NCBI RefSeq assembly: GCF_008831285.2
Contig: NC_045148.1
Location: 21,261,002-21,325,001 of the forward strand
DNA: 64,000 bases
Direction: 5' to 3'
Source: Nymphaea colorata
Taxonomy: Eukaryota; Streptophyta; Magnoliopsida; Nymphaeales; Nymphaeaceae
The notes under the pieces were generated by a model, which saw nothing but the letters and a program-made list of their open reading frames with translations, was not told where the DNA came from and searched no databases. This document shows positions 45,685-57,270 of this stretch, piece by piece (within the stretch, counting starts at the first letter, position 1; every line of letters begins with the position of its first letter). The translations under genes and the position numbers were made by a program.

Positions 45685-48600
45685 ATGGCATTTGAGGATC
45701 AAACATCAAAAGCTTTTAAGGAGATAAATCCAGAACTCACTGAGGCCGAATGTCCAGAGTTTATCCAAATGAGAAAGCAAGATCAACCGTCACCTCTGAT
45801 TAATGATCCGATTGAGGAAATTAACATTGGCACGGAAGAGAGTCCAAAGATTTTGCAAATTGGAACAAGTCTCTCAGCAGAAGAAAGAAAAGAGTTGATA
45901 GACTTCCTCAAAAAGCATCAAGAAGCCTTTGCGTGGACTTATGAGGACATGCCATGACTTGATATAAAATTAGTCGAGCATCGACTACCATTGAAACCAG
46001 AATGCAAGCCAATCAAACAAAAGTTGAGGAAACTAGACCCTCGTCTTGAGGGGCAAGTTAAGGAAGGCCTGGAAGACCTACTAAAGGCAGGGTTCATCCG
46101 AACAATCGACTATCCTGAATGGTTAGCAAACATTGTGGTAGTCCCAAAGAAAAATGGAAAAATTCGGCTCTGCATCGATTTCAGAGATTTGAATAAGGCT
46201 ACACCAAAGGATGACTACCCACTTCCAAACATTGACTTGTTGGTAGACAGTACCGCAGGTCATGCTATGTTCGCCTTTATGGATGGATATTCTGGTTATA
46301 ACCAAATTAAGTTGGCAGCTCAAGATCAAGCTAAAACATCATTTACAACCCCATGGGGTACCTTTTGCTATACAGTAATGCCATTTGGTTTGAAGAACGC
46401 TGGGGAAACATATCAAAGGGCTATGGCAGCTATTTTTCATGACCAAATGCATCAAATCATGGATGCATATGTAGATGATCTACTAATTAAGTCAAAAACA
46501 AGGTAGAATCACATCAACATTCTCTCTCAAGTTTTTGATAGACTCTTACAATACAAACTTAGATTGAATCCGCAAAAATGTGTATTTGGTGTGGAATCCG
46601 GTAAGCTTTTGGGATTTATGGTAAGCAAAAAGGGAATCGAGATGGATCCTTCCAAAGCAAAGGCGATCATCGAAATGTCACCCCCAACAAATCTTAAGGA
46701 GCTACGCAGCTTGCAAGGCAGAATTCAGTCAATCAGAAGGTTTATATCTAATCTCGCCATGAGGTGCGAACCTTTCAACCATTTACTGCGGAAAGGAGTC
46801 AAATTTGAATGGGGGCATGACTGTCAAGCCTCATTCGAAAAGATCAAGAAGTATCTTCTTTGCCCACCAATTTTAAAACCTCCAATTTTAGGGGAACCTC
46901 TACTCCTTTACATCACAGTTAACGATTCAGCCTGTGGTGGATTTCTGGCTCAATATGAAGAAGGATGCCGAATAGAACATGCCATTTATTACATCAGCAA
47001 GACATTTGTGCAGTATGAAAAGAACTACTCGCACATGGAAAAAACTTGCTTAGCTTTGGTGTGGATGTGTCACAAATTAAGGCATTATCTATTGGCTTGT
47101 GAAGTTAAAATTTTATCCAAACTTAATCCACTCAAATATATCCTCGAACAGCCATTTCTGAATGGAAGGATAGCAAAGTGGCAGGTTTTGCTGATGCAAT
47201 ATGATTTGGAATATGTGTCACAAAAATCAATCAAGGGGCAAGCCATTGCAGACCAATTGGCAGATTTTCCTCTATATGAAGAAATTGGAACAAATGATGA
47301 TTTTCCAGATGAGCAAATCCTAACAACTGAACCAGAGCCGATTTGGGAGATGTACTTTGATGGATCTAAGAGCACAGCTGGGGCAGGCATTGGGATGCTT
47401 TTCATTACAACAGAAAGGGAAATGATTCCTTACTATCTCAAATTGAATTTTTCCTGCACGCATAATATGGCAGAGTACGAGGCCCTAATCCAAGGACTCA
47501 AAATGTTGCTCAAATTTAAAGTGCAGAGAGTTCGCATTTTTGGAGATTCTCTCTTAGCTGTCAGTCAGGTCAATGGAGATTGGCAAGTCAAAGATCAAAA
47601 ATTGATCCCATATCAAGAGTTAGCAGCTTCCCTCTTAAGACAGTTCGAGGAATGTCAACTCTTACATGTCAAAAGAGAATTTAACCCAATAGCAGACGGT
47701 TTAGCCAGTTTAGGCTCTACCATTGCCTTCAAACCTGGAGAATCTATCAGATCTTTTGAAGTTGGAAGACTCGAACAACCATCTTTTGTCATATCAGAAC
47801 AGGTGTTGCAAGAAGAAAGTAGAGAAACACCATGGGATCAGAACATCAAGGATTTTCTCCAAACTGGAACACTTCCACCAGAAATGTCTCGAAAAGAGCA
47901 AAGAGTTTTGAGACACATGTCTTCAAGATATTTCATTCTAGCCGACATCCTATACAGAAGAGGATTTAGCACAGAATATGCTAGATGTCTCGATGCAAAT
48001 GAGGCACTAGAAGTCATTCAAGAAGCCCATGAAGGAATTTGTGGGGGACATGTAGGGTATCAGACCCTCGTCAAGCAGATAGTCAGAGCAGGGTACTATT
48101 GGCCCGCAATGCAAAGAGACTGTCACCAATTTGTCAAGAAATGCATCAAATGTCAGTTGCATGCACCATCAATTCATGCTCCAGCAGCGTACCTTCATTC
48201 GGTCAGCTCACCATGGCCATTCTCCATGTGGGCCTTCGACGTAGTCGGTCCAATCAATCCACCTGCCTCAAATGGACACAGGTATTTTCTTGCAGCTACA
48301 GATTACTTCACCAAATGGGTGGAAGCGATCACTTTAAAAACAGTCGAAGGACAACACGTAGTGTCCTTCATTCATAAAAATCTTTTGTGTAGATTTGGCA
48401 TCCTGCATGATATCGTTTCTGATAACGGTACTCATTTCAAAAATGAGAAAATGCGCAATCTTTGTCACAAACACAAAATACAACATCACTTTTCTGCCCC
48501 ATATTACCCTCAAGGTAATGGTCAGGCAGAAGCAACCAACAAGATTTTGATTCGTGTCTTAGAAAGGACAGTTGAAACAGGCCGAGATTGGCACGAGAAA

Positions 48601-49080
48601 ATGCACAATGCAGTTTGGGCACATCGAACCACAATTCGGACACCCACCAATGCTACACCAGCAGAATTAGTATATGGAACGAAAATTGTCCTTCCATTAC
48701 ATGTCCAAAAACCAGCAATGAAATTTGCTGCTCTCATTGAACTCCCAATTAGCAAATATAAAAAAAAGAGACTTGCTCAATTAGACCTCTTAGACGAGAA
48801 AAGACTACAAGCGGCAGAGCATGCCGAAGTCTATCGTAAGAGAGTCGCCCGACATTATGCCAAATCAGTCATTGAAAGAAAATTTCAGGTAAATGATCTT
48901 GTTTTAAGATCCATAGTTCCACTCAGGAGTAGACCCAAAGGAAAATGGGCGCCGAACTGGGAAGGACCATATGTTGTCAAAGAGGTTCTACCTCACAATT
49001 CTTATCGACTGATTGATGCCGATGGGGTTGAAATCCCCGATCCAATTAATGCTTTGCATCTCAAAAAATTCTATACTTGA
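45685..49080 (+). pseudogene. gypsy pol: RT, RNase H, second RNase H and integrase, with two stops
   Basis: One frame from about 45,685 to 49,080, interrupted by TGA at 45,955-45,957 (in the MPGLD lead-in) and TAG at 46,504-46,506 (after the RT palm). RT: LCIDFRDLN, MDGYSGYNQI, FGLKNAGETYQRAM and AYVDDLLIKSK (about 46,165-46,500). First RNase H follows LLLYITVND with SHMEKTCLALVW (about 46,900-47,280). A second, archaeal-type RNase H starts at WEMYFDGS (about 47,343), with AEYEALIQGL, FGDSLLAVSQ and ADGLASLGS. Integrase: the finger HEGICGGH...CIKCQ (about 48,030-48,150), then the DDE core AFDVVGP, SDNGTHF, NGQAEATNK (about 48,230-48,540). The C-terminus is complete. No protease or gag upstream. 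Confidence 0.88.
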
Positions 49081-50090
49081 ATTTGCAATTCAAAAAAAAA
49101 AAAAAATTCAAAATAGTTGTGCTTTGATAAGCACGTTTGTAACAATTTTCAAACCAACTAAGGGGCATGGTATCCCTTAGGGAAAAGTTTCAAAAATGCA
49201 TCAAAATTTTCAAACTCAACCCATGTCTTGAGGACAATTGCAAGGGCATCGTCTTGAAATAGGCAAGAAATTTCACAGACATTGACAGACTAATGTATAG
49301 TAATCAATGTTGGTCCCGACAATCGGCATTTGTAAAGGTCTAGCATGAGATGCCATAAGAAAAAGTCTTGTCACCTAAAAGACCTTGGCAAGATGCTAGA
49401 AAAAGCTATCAAGCGAAATGAGTTGAGCAATGAGCTCGGGGTGAGTGTAGTTGTTCCTCTGGTTCAAAGCTCAGCAGGCGCGGGTGGGCATATGACCTAT
49501 GCTTACGCCGTGAAGCTAAAAAGCGATCCATGAACATTTTGCTTATATTAAGTCTCCTAAAGCCTTCTGAATTCGAGCAAGTAAGCCGAGGGAGTGTTTT
49601 ACATTTGGTACCCTAAGGCCAACTGGTCTAGGAGTTACCGGCCCAAAGCTTGTTACAAGGGTTCAGAAGAAAGCCCGATAGACTTGATATTACACAAAGC
49701 AAACTACATAAAACCGCCAAAGCGGTGGAACTCCGTAGTAGCTTTTGGGGTGGGGAGGAATTTCTCCCAAGAGTGAAGGGTGACTCAAAAAGAAAATCAA
49801 AATTCAAAAGCAAAAGCGAGTATGTGAAAAATTAAGTAAAAGGAGAGAAAAAGCACTTGCCAATGGTTTAGAAGGCATCGAGGGCAAATTTCTCCAAGCA
49901 TCAAATGCAAAAACTTTCACAATTACAAAATTTTTCAACCAACATTAATTCCTCTACAAAGTCTCCAATGAGATGGAGAAAAATCTTCTTATTTCAGGTC
50001 TATGCCTAGCATTTCCCCTCGAGCGAGGATGGTTCAACATCATTTGAAAAATGAATTTTCCAAATGATTTGCAAAAATTTGGTGCGTGAA
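49081..50090 (+). other. Element 3' untranslated region
   Basis: About 1 kb between pol and the polypurine tract. Open frames here (49,345-49,533 and 49,650-49,835) show no domain. A poly(A) run follows the pol stop at 49,092. Confidence 0.6.
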
Positions 50091-50142
50091 TCTTTGCTAT
50101 TAAGCAAATTATTAAATTTGCTTAATAGCAAAGAGGGGCATC
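50091..50142 (+). promoter_or_regulatory. Perfect 20-bp hairpin running into the polypurine tract
   Basis: Arms 50,091-50,110 and 50,115-50,134 are perfectly complementary around the loop ATTA. The 3' arm overlaps the purine tract AAAGAGGGG (50,130-50,138) that primes plus-strand DNA synthesis, and the LTR starts at 50,143. Placement of the tract follows the family rule; the hairpin is read directly. Confidence 0.75.
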
Positions 50143-53100
50143 TGTTAACACCCCAAATTTTTTCACATCAAAATTGAAGCAATGTGAAAATTTCTCAAAA
50201 GAATTGTGAAAATTTGCAATTTCAAAGCCAATTTTGAATCTAAAGAACAATTAGATTCAAATCGTGAATTTAACCCGATACACGAATCCCAATGCAGGAT
50301 TACGAGTCTAAATTCAATTGCAAATGTCATTTGAAATCCAAATCCAATTGCAAAATGCAAATTTTGACTTAGATCCAAGAATTGGATCTAATTCAGTCTA
50401 AAATGCTACATGGGACCCACGTGTGGGCCCTACCTAGCCCGTGTGGTCAAGAGCCCCCCAGGGGCCATGCCCCCTCCATGTCAAAAAAATAATAAATAAA
50501 TATTTTCTCTCAAATTAATTGAAGAAAAGTCATTTTCAAGAAGAAATAAAGGAGAAACCTAGGAAAAGAGAGACATTCATGTCTCTCTCTCTTCTTTAAC
50601 CAGGTCCTCCTTAAAGAAAAAAATCACTTTCAAGGAAGCAATTACTAGACTGGTCGAACTCACCTAACCTACTTAATCCAAGTAGGTTTGACCAGGGTGC
50701 ACTCAAATGTGGTGCCAATTCCAGCTAGGTTCGGTCACAATGAGCTCAACACAGTCAAAACGTAAGTCTGTCTCATGATCCAATTAGTGGACGAAAATAG
50801 ACTTTGACCGAACCAAACCCACTTTGACAAAACTCAGTCAAAGTACCATTTAGCTCAATTAAGAGCTTTATTGACCCAAATTTATCAAATTACCTCAAAT
50901 AAAGTCAAACTACTTGCAAATGAGCTTTGACTTTGGTCAATTGGTCGAAATTGATCAATTTGGACAATTTTGCCCTTCTGCGGTCAACTTAAGATTAAAA
51001 AGCCTAAAATGGTTTATGAAAGGCAAATAAACATTTGAATTTGTCAAATGCATGAATCAAATACCAAATTTAAATTGAATTTCTCAAGTGAAAGTTTGAT
51101 TCAGTTGAAATCCATTTTCAATCAAGTTTTGGACGAAAATATCCTTTTCGAACCAAATTTGATAAAATTTTTAAATTTTATTAAAATTTAAATTTAATTA
51201 TCATAATTCAATGGCATTTGGAGCTTAGTAACTAGGTTTTAACCTTATAAGCTCGATTTCAAACAAAAAAAAATAAATAGTACAAAATAAGGGCAAAATC
51301 CTGTGTAAGGGCATTTTCGTCCAAACTTTTGGTCAAAATGGTCACCTAGGTCTGAACCCATGTTCACCAATCCTAGCCCAGCCCACCTAGCTCGTGGAAA
51401 TGGACTGAGAAATGGTCAATTAGAGCCTTTAAAGTCTATTTAACTCATTTTACAAGTCCCCAAGGTCTTAAGCAAGTTCCCAAGGTGAGTTAAGAAGGTG
51501 GTTGAACCCACCTCCTCCTCCAGATAAACCTCCCCTTGGCCACCAAGGAGGAGGACGAAATTTTAGAGCATTCTATCAAATTGCTGCAGCCAAGGACCTA
51601 GGAGGGAGATGCCAAGGAAGAGAGAAGAGGTTCGTCCAAGCCCCCTTCCCCTTTTTCTCCCATTCTCTTCTTCTCTTTCTTCTATTCTCCCCATTGATTT
51701 TGCTAAGTTAGGGTGCTTAAGTGAACCCTTACTTAGGATTTTCGTGGTGAGAAGCCCTCTTTACCACTCCAAATTCCAGCTAGCAAGCTATTTCTTATTC
51801 TAGCTTTGCTAAGCTTGAATCCACGGTTGGATTCTTGCTTAGGATTGCTTGAGTAAGAAAACAAGTGAAGACGAAGGACAAACATCAAGACCGACCGCGA
51901 GGTAGGTGATCTTAACTCACTTCTCTTCTGCTTTAGCTTATTGTTGATTTATTTTAATTCCAGCAATTTGTGGGAGGGTTTATTTTCATTTGCTTACGGC
52001 TGGGAATGATGTCCAGCTAAGGGAAACCTACGCTTAATGTACATGTTAATGCATAATGCATGCATATGCCGGTTTTTCTTAAATATGAACCCAAGTATCA
52101 AATTTTGAAATGGGCCCCAAGGCCACGTCCCTTTCAAAGGAATCAACTTAATACCATTTTGAACTCCCTATTATGAGAGAATCCCACGGTGAGAGAGTGA
52201 TTTTGCTACATCAGGTATGATGAAAATGCCTATAAGGGATGGATACGTTTTTATGAATGTGATCCACCATTGCATGGCGAAATGATGACGAATAAGCTTG
52301 AGTATTGTTTTATTTTGTTTCTTATTCACAGTCATTTTGATTCATGTCTTTCAATTTAATTAATCAAGGGTATTAGGGAAGATTTGAAACAAGTTTTCAA
52401 TCTTCCTACATAAAAGAACCCAGCCATGAATCAACATGATTCATGAGTCATGCGGTCCCTTGATAAAATTTCATTTTGAAAAGTAAGGTACGTATATGTA
52501 TACATTGTTATATATGTACATATATGTATCCAATTTCTTGTCAAAAATTACATTCCTCCCTTAAAATCAGGTTGGAACATGTTTTCAAATCGGTTTTTAA
52601 TGAAATGGGCCATTTTTATTGATTTTCCTAGTGCAAGACTATGAATCATTTTCATTTCATTTTTACTTAATTTCAGCAAATCCATACGTAAGATGTATGT
52701 ATGTTGTTGAAATCAGATCATGTTTCATAGGAATTGGTTTAAGAATGTCAAAGTTTACATATTTGAAATACCAACTATCCTAGAATCATCCAAAAGAGTT
52801 GACGATCTCATTACTATCAAATCTGGAATTTGAATCTATTTGAAAGACTTGTCATTTCCATCTAAGAAACAACATATTTATTGGAATCAATGTCGATAAT
52901 TTTCAGCTATTTAAATCAACACAATGTCTGATTTTTAGCTATTTTGAGACAAAAGTGGATGTCCTCCACGTCCCCCATCCATTTCAAAGATTTAACTTGA
53001 CATCATTTATATATTTTCACCATTTTGATAATTTTATGTCAAGCCTCAAGCTTATGGACTACATCTCTAATTCATGTGCTTAATCATATAATGAGCACAT

Positions 53101-53961
53101 ATAGAGAAAGTCCTACATTTTAATCAATCTTCATGCATAGATTGTATGACGTGCAATACGGACTTTGAGAGATTATGAGGGAGTGAAGAATGTATGTTTC
53201 ATATGAATGAATCTTGAGGGATTATGAGAGAGAGAAGAATGAATGTTTCATATAGTTTTCATTCTCGTTTCATGCATTCACTTTCACTCAAAATCAATGG
53301 CACCACATGCACATTCTCAAGAAATTAAGTGATTCAAATTTAAGTTGCAAAAAGTGACCAAGTCATATTGCAATGAGAATTTGTAAATCTCACTTAACTT
53401 CAAAAGAAAACACAAGCAATGCATTCATAATCTTTTGGCCAAAGTGCATTTGAAAAACAACATGTTTTCTAACAATTTGGAACCTATGTTCTTTCAAAAG
53501 AATGAATTCTACAAATCACATGATTTGACAAAAGAAGAGTTCAAAATCAATTTTTATCATAAGATGATCATCATCATCTAGAGTTCACAACAAAGAACTC
53601 AATTCCAAATCTTCAAAAATCCTCAAGAATTATGTGTTTCAAATAACACCAAAACAAAGGTTTTTAAACCAACTTGAAAACCCCCAATATTCAAATTCAT
53701 TTATTCAAAAAAATGAATTTCGGTTCTTGAATCCAAAACCTCAATGCATAAGCATATAGGACTTACATCAATAACTCATATATGATCCAAATGATCCTTA
53801 GTCCTTGGTCTAATTACCCCTGTTAAAGGCGGCAGGAATGGTTGGACCTCGTACCGACGAGCGGATCCCTTTCTCTTGAAAATTTTCTCAAAACCCTAAT
53901 TTTAAAAGAATTTTGCTGACTCGCATTTCGACCTCCTTGAAAAAGGAGTGGGGTGTGAACA
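50143..53961 (+). repeat. 3' LTR
   Basis: 3819 bp, starts TGTTAACACCCC and ends GTGAACA. Nearly identical to the 5' LTR. The 53,961/53,962 border is fixed by the target duplication. Confidence 0.92.
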
Positions 53962-53966
53962 CCTTG
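53962..53966. repeat. Target-site duplication, right (CCTTG)
   Basis: Same five bases as 41,060-41,064. Confidence 0.9.
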
Positions 53967-55809
53967 ATACCCATCCAAACCACTGGTTGTTTGCCGCTTC
54001 AATATTATGTTGTCTCTGTAGCGATACGAACCCTCTGGTCGAATGATGGAAATAGCTGTAACAGCGAGAAATGTCTGCCCTACTGCTACGCAAGCCTACA
54101 TACGTTCACTATTGAGACTCGCTCACTTCGCTTTATCTTGGAAGCTCGTTCCGACTCTTCGTCTACACTCGTAGCTCGCCTTCACTGGAATCAAGAATCT
54201 TTCTAAGTGAAAGAAGATATGTGAATCAACCAACGTATCAAAACATTGAAAAGAGAGTTCTTTGTCGATTCGCTTTGCGAGTTCCCTAACGCATCCTTGA
54301 AAGTTGCGAGTGCTTTGTACCAGCGAGCAAAGCCCTCATGCTTCACTTTGCGAGTGCTTTGACTAATAGTAGTTTCTTTGACTAATAGCAGTTTCTCGTT
54401 GGGCGCCTAAAGCGCACTATGCTCCACTGCTACAAATGAGAGTTTTCGGTGGAACCGGTGAACCACGCGAGAGCTGGTTAGATGCATGGGGCAGAGGGCT
54501 CGTAGTACCTGCTAGCGCAGCTATGCTGTGGAAGGGAAGGAGCCTAGCCTGACCCCCTTCTTTCTTTTTTTTATTCAAGGAAAAAAAGCAGAAAAAAGAG
54601 ATTGGACTCTCGGATGAGACTAAGCAGCTACCATTCCGAAGCGCTCCTGACCTATCTTGATTAAGACCGAAAACTCTCTCCAAAGTGGAGCCTAGTTGAA
54701 GCTGTCATTCAAATGATATTCATTTCCAGCCAATAGAAAGAAGAAGAACCGTGCTGTCTTTTTGTTTCTTCGTTTCACGAGGGTTATGGAAGGCTTTCAA
54801 GTGGAGCCTTCAGAACGTCGACTCCACAGGGCGATATCGATCTATGGAAAAGCCCCGAGACTATGTCAAATGGGAAAGTTCGTTTGAGGGCGGCGGGGCC
54901 TATGAAAGCACAGAACGATCCAAGCAAGCTCTTTCACTGACTTGAGTGAAGGAAAAGGACGACTCTGATAACATAACTGGGTTGCTGTGAGTAGGCAAGG
55001 GAAGCTCGCTTTCCAAGCGCTAGCGAAGCTAGTCTACGAAGCTTCGCCAGAAGGGGGAGGAAGCGAAGTGAGTCAGCAAAGCACTGAGCGAGCGAAGCGA
55101 AGCAGGCCTGCGAGACTTGGAAGTGTCCATATCATCATCCGATGATATTCATCTATGAATTCCGCTTCTGCCGGCCGATGAAGAACGAGCTAGGCAGTCA
55201 ACAAGTGGGTCGGCCTTCCTACCAGCAGAATGCCTCTAGCGTCGCCCACCAGAAGCTTCGCTTCCGAGAACGAATCTCTCTGCCGACAGGCGACGAAGGG
55301 TGATGCTGATTCTCTGCCGGCCGGCAGGCAAATAAAGGGGGCGGGTGGGGCCTTGGCGAGACGGTTCTTCTTTCGAAGCGTTTTGCCAAGAGAGCAAGCG
55401 AGGGTGCCTTTCTGGGAAGACAACCGCTTTTTCCTTCCGCTCCAATCGTTGCACGAAACCAAACCAATCAAATCTCTGTTCTGACCAACCTCCGGTGTGT
55501 AATCGAAATGTTGCTAGTTTGGTCGAAGAAGAAGAAACTGGAAGCCTCTACTGTCATTTTCTTCTTCATTCAGGGCGCTCGGCCGGTGCTCCTTTCTCAA
55601 ACCAGAACAACTCTGAACGTTAGGGAAGATAAGGGAAGACCACCAGAGCGAACCGACCGAAGGAACGTGACTTATCTGAACCGAACGTTAGCGGCTTCAG
55701 CTAAGAAGCATATCACAAGCTGCGTCGCTGCTTGATCGGCGTGGCATCAATGGTTGGGGATCAAGCGCTTTGACTTTGTCCCCCGAGATCCACCACAGGT
55801 TGGGTTGGA
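53967..55809 (+). other. Mitochondrial-type DNA including probable rps3 intron sequence
   Basis: Continues the NUMT after the gypsy element. Short repeated words (GCAAAGC, GCGAAGC, TTTGCGAGTGC) are frequent at 54,270-54,360 and 55,000-55,100, as is common in plant mitochondrial spacers. Because a group II intron domain V and rps3 exon 2 follow, part of this stretch is probably the rps3 intron, but no exon 1 was found. Open frames (54,751-54,945; 55,190-55,471) are unassigned. Confidence 0.5.
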
Positions 55810-55925
55810 GAGCCGTGTGATGGGTTACTATCCGGGACGGTTCGGAGAGCACTTGTAGTTTGCACTGGTGAATGGAAGCCCCTCTGAAAGAAGCGGCTCT
55901 TCCCACGGCTAACCATTGACTCTAT
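55810..55925 (+). ncRNA. 3' end of group II intron (domains V and VI) of rps3
   Basis: 55,810-55,843 folds as domain V: GAGCCGU pairs fully with ACGGUUC, the inner GAUGG pairs with CUAUC, and the AGC catalytic triad is at bases 2-4. The loop reads GUUA where a GNRA loop is usual. A domain VI-like stem follows, and rps3 exon 2 begins near 55,926. Angiosperm mitochondrial rps3 normally has one group II intron just here. The exact splice point is uncertain. Confidence 0.7.
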
Positions 55926-56671
55926 TTATTATTATGGTAAATCAGTGTATCAAGATGTCAATCTGTGATCTTATTTCGGTTCGATACGTCCACCTACGAG
56001 ACTCAACTTTGGCTTTCGTCTCGGTAGGTGTATTATTCTACATTTTCCCAAAAGGACATTCATTCATTTCTTTCTTCCCCGTCGACCACGACGACTGAAA
56101 CGACGCGACAAATCTAGACACAGAAAGGATTTTGGCCGGTGGTGGGCTTTTGGGAAAGTCGGGCCGATCGGGTGTCTTCATTCAAGCGACGGTACGGAGG
56201 AAGAACGAAAGGAAGTGAGAGGCGGGGGGCAGGGAAAACTTTAGAGTTGAGCAGGCTTGACGACCGGGAGAAGCAAAACGAAAGAAGGATTTGGCCAAAA
56301 AGGAGGCAACGCTATGGATACCATGACCGATCACCATCGAGACAGAAGAATCTTTCTAAATCACTTCAGATCAGCGGGGCCTTCAAGCATCCGAAAGACG
56401 CCGGGGTTGTCAATGACATAGCATTCCTATAGAAAATGACGACTCCTTCAGAAAAACGAAGTTCTTCAAGTTCTTTTTCCCGAAGAAGTCCCGCTCCGAT
56501 GGCTCGACGAGTAATCTACTTATAAGGACCCTCCCTGCTGTGCGCCCTTCCTTGAATTATTTTGTCATGCAATACTTTTTGAAGAAAAAGAACAAAATGC
56601 ATTTTGACCCCGTCGTAGTTCTCAATCATTTCGTGGCACCGGGCGTGGCTGAACCATCTACGATGGGGGCA
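55926..56671 (+). pseudogene. rps3: Mitochondrial ribosomal protein S3, exon 2 fragment
   Basis: S3 is a small-subunit protein of the mitochondrial ribosome. From YYYGKSVYQDVNL (55,927 on) through [12 protein letters not shown] and the [16 protein letters not shown] block, then [10 protein letters not shown]...SGAFKHP...GVVNDIAFL (56,230-56,429) and [40 protein letters not shown] (56,550-56,667), the sequence follows plant rps3. It is broken by TGA at 55,966-55,968 (CGA in intact genes), by an indel near 56,222-56,226 and by a one-base loss near 56,430. It stops at about 56,671, less than half-way through the usual ~550 residues, at a junction with gag-like debris. Exon 1 and the neighbours rps19 and rpl16 are absent. 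Confidence 0.88.
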
Positions 56672-56676
56672 TCAAC

Positions 56677-57270
56677 GAGCAAAGCGCTCGCCGCGAAGCG
56701 AGTGCTTGAGGTCAAAAGACAAACTTCCGTCTGTGGCCCTGGCGATTTTAGCTTGAAGGTGCCGTAGCTATGGGGGTCGAGGGGATTTTGAAAAGTGGTT
56801 TGAGGCCCTGCTGACGCATGATCTGCTGGCAGAGCTTGATGTGCTGACGCACCCTTGGCCGGCCTAGAAGCCGGATGGTCCAGCGGGAGTGCAGTGATCC
56901 GGTTCGATGGTCCCCGGGATGTTTATCCCGGTCTTGTGCATAATACCATCCCATTCCGATAGAAGGGGATGGGACAGGCGGTTGGGTAGTTCTTTTCCGT
57001 CCAGTCGGAGGGGTTGAGATCTGGGGCAGAAAGGTGTGTGTTCCCTCTCCCATTGGGAGGAGTGCTGGTAGTGTGGATCCAGCAATGGCATGAAGAACGT
57101 CCTTTTTAAACCAACCCGACGCTGCGCGCCTGATTGGTTTGTGGTGAAAGCCACATCTTTGATGTGGAATAGGGTTGATGAGTTGCCTACCATGACCTTC
57201 CTGAACGTTATCCCTCACCAGGCTCCTTCCCTGCTCTGCTCTTCTTGTCGAAAAAGGACATGTCAAATGT
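56677..57270 (-). pseudogene. gypsy gag-region debris, copy 1
   Basis: 56,677-56,988 is a direct repeat of 60,229-60,526, which leads straight into a gag core. The minus-strand frame 56,748-57,266 is open for 172 codons (a WYYAQDRDKHPG block and RVRQHIKLCQQIMRQQGLKPLFKIPS) but has no named domain by itself. The repeat begins next to the broken end of rps3, at the word GAGCAAAGCGCTCGCCGCGA. The assignment to a retroelement depends on the second copy. Confidence 0.5.

Larger units (their letters stand above)
41065..53961 (+). mobile_element. Ty3/gypsy LTR retrotransposon, Tat-like, complete ends, gag missing
   Basis: 12.9 kb bounded by near-identical LTRs and a 5-bp target duplication. Order: LTR, primer site, ~0.8-kb leader, pol (protease not seen; RT, RNase H, second RNase H, integrase), 1-kb 3' untranslated part, polypurine tract, LTR. 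The order RT-RNase H-extra RNase H-integrase and the AWTYEDMPGLD-like lead-in fit the Tat group. The internal part is only about 5.3 kb and has no gag, so the element must depend on others for particles. Two stops interrupt pol. It inserted into the mitochondrial segment after that segment reached the nucleus. Confidence 0.9.

Noticed and set aside
48039-48377. Frames overlapping the gypsy integrase in other phases
   Set aside because: Shadows of the pol frame, which holds all the catalytic motifs.
55190-55484. Overlapping open frames on both strands at 55.2-55.5 kb as genes
   Set aside because: GC-rich mitochondrial spacer or intron DNA is open in several frames at once; no frame shows a domain.
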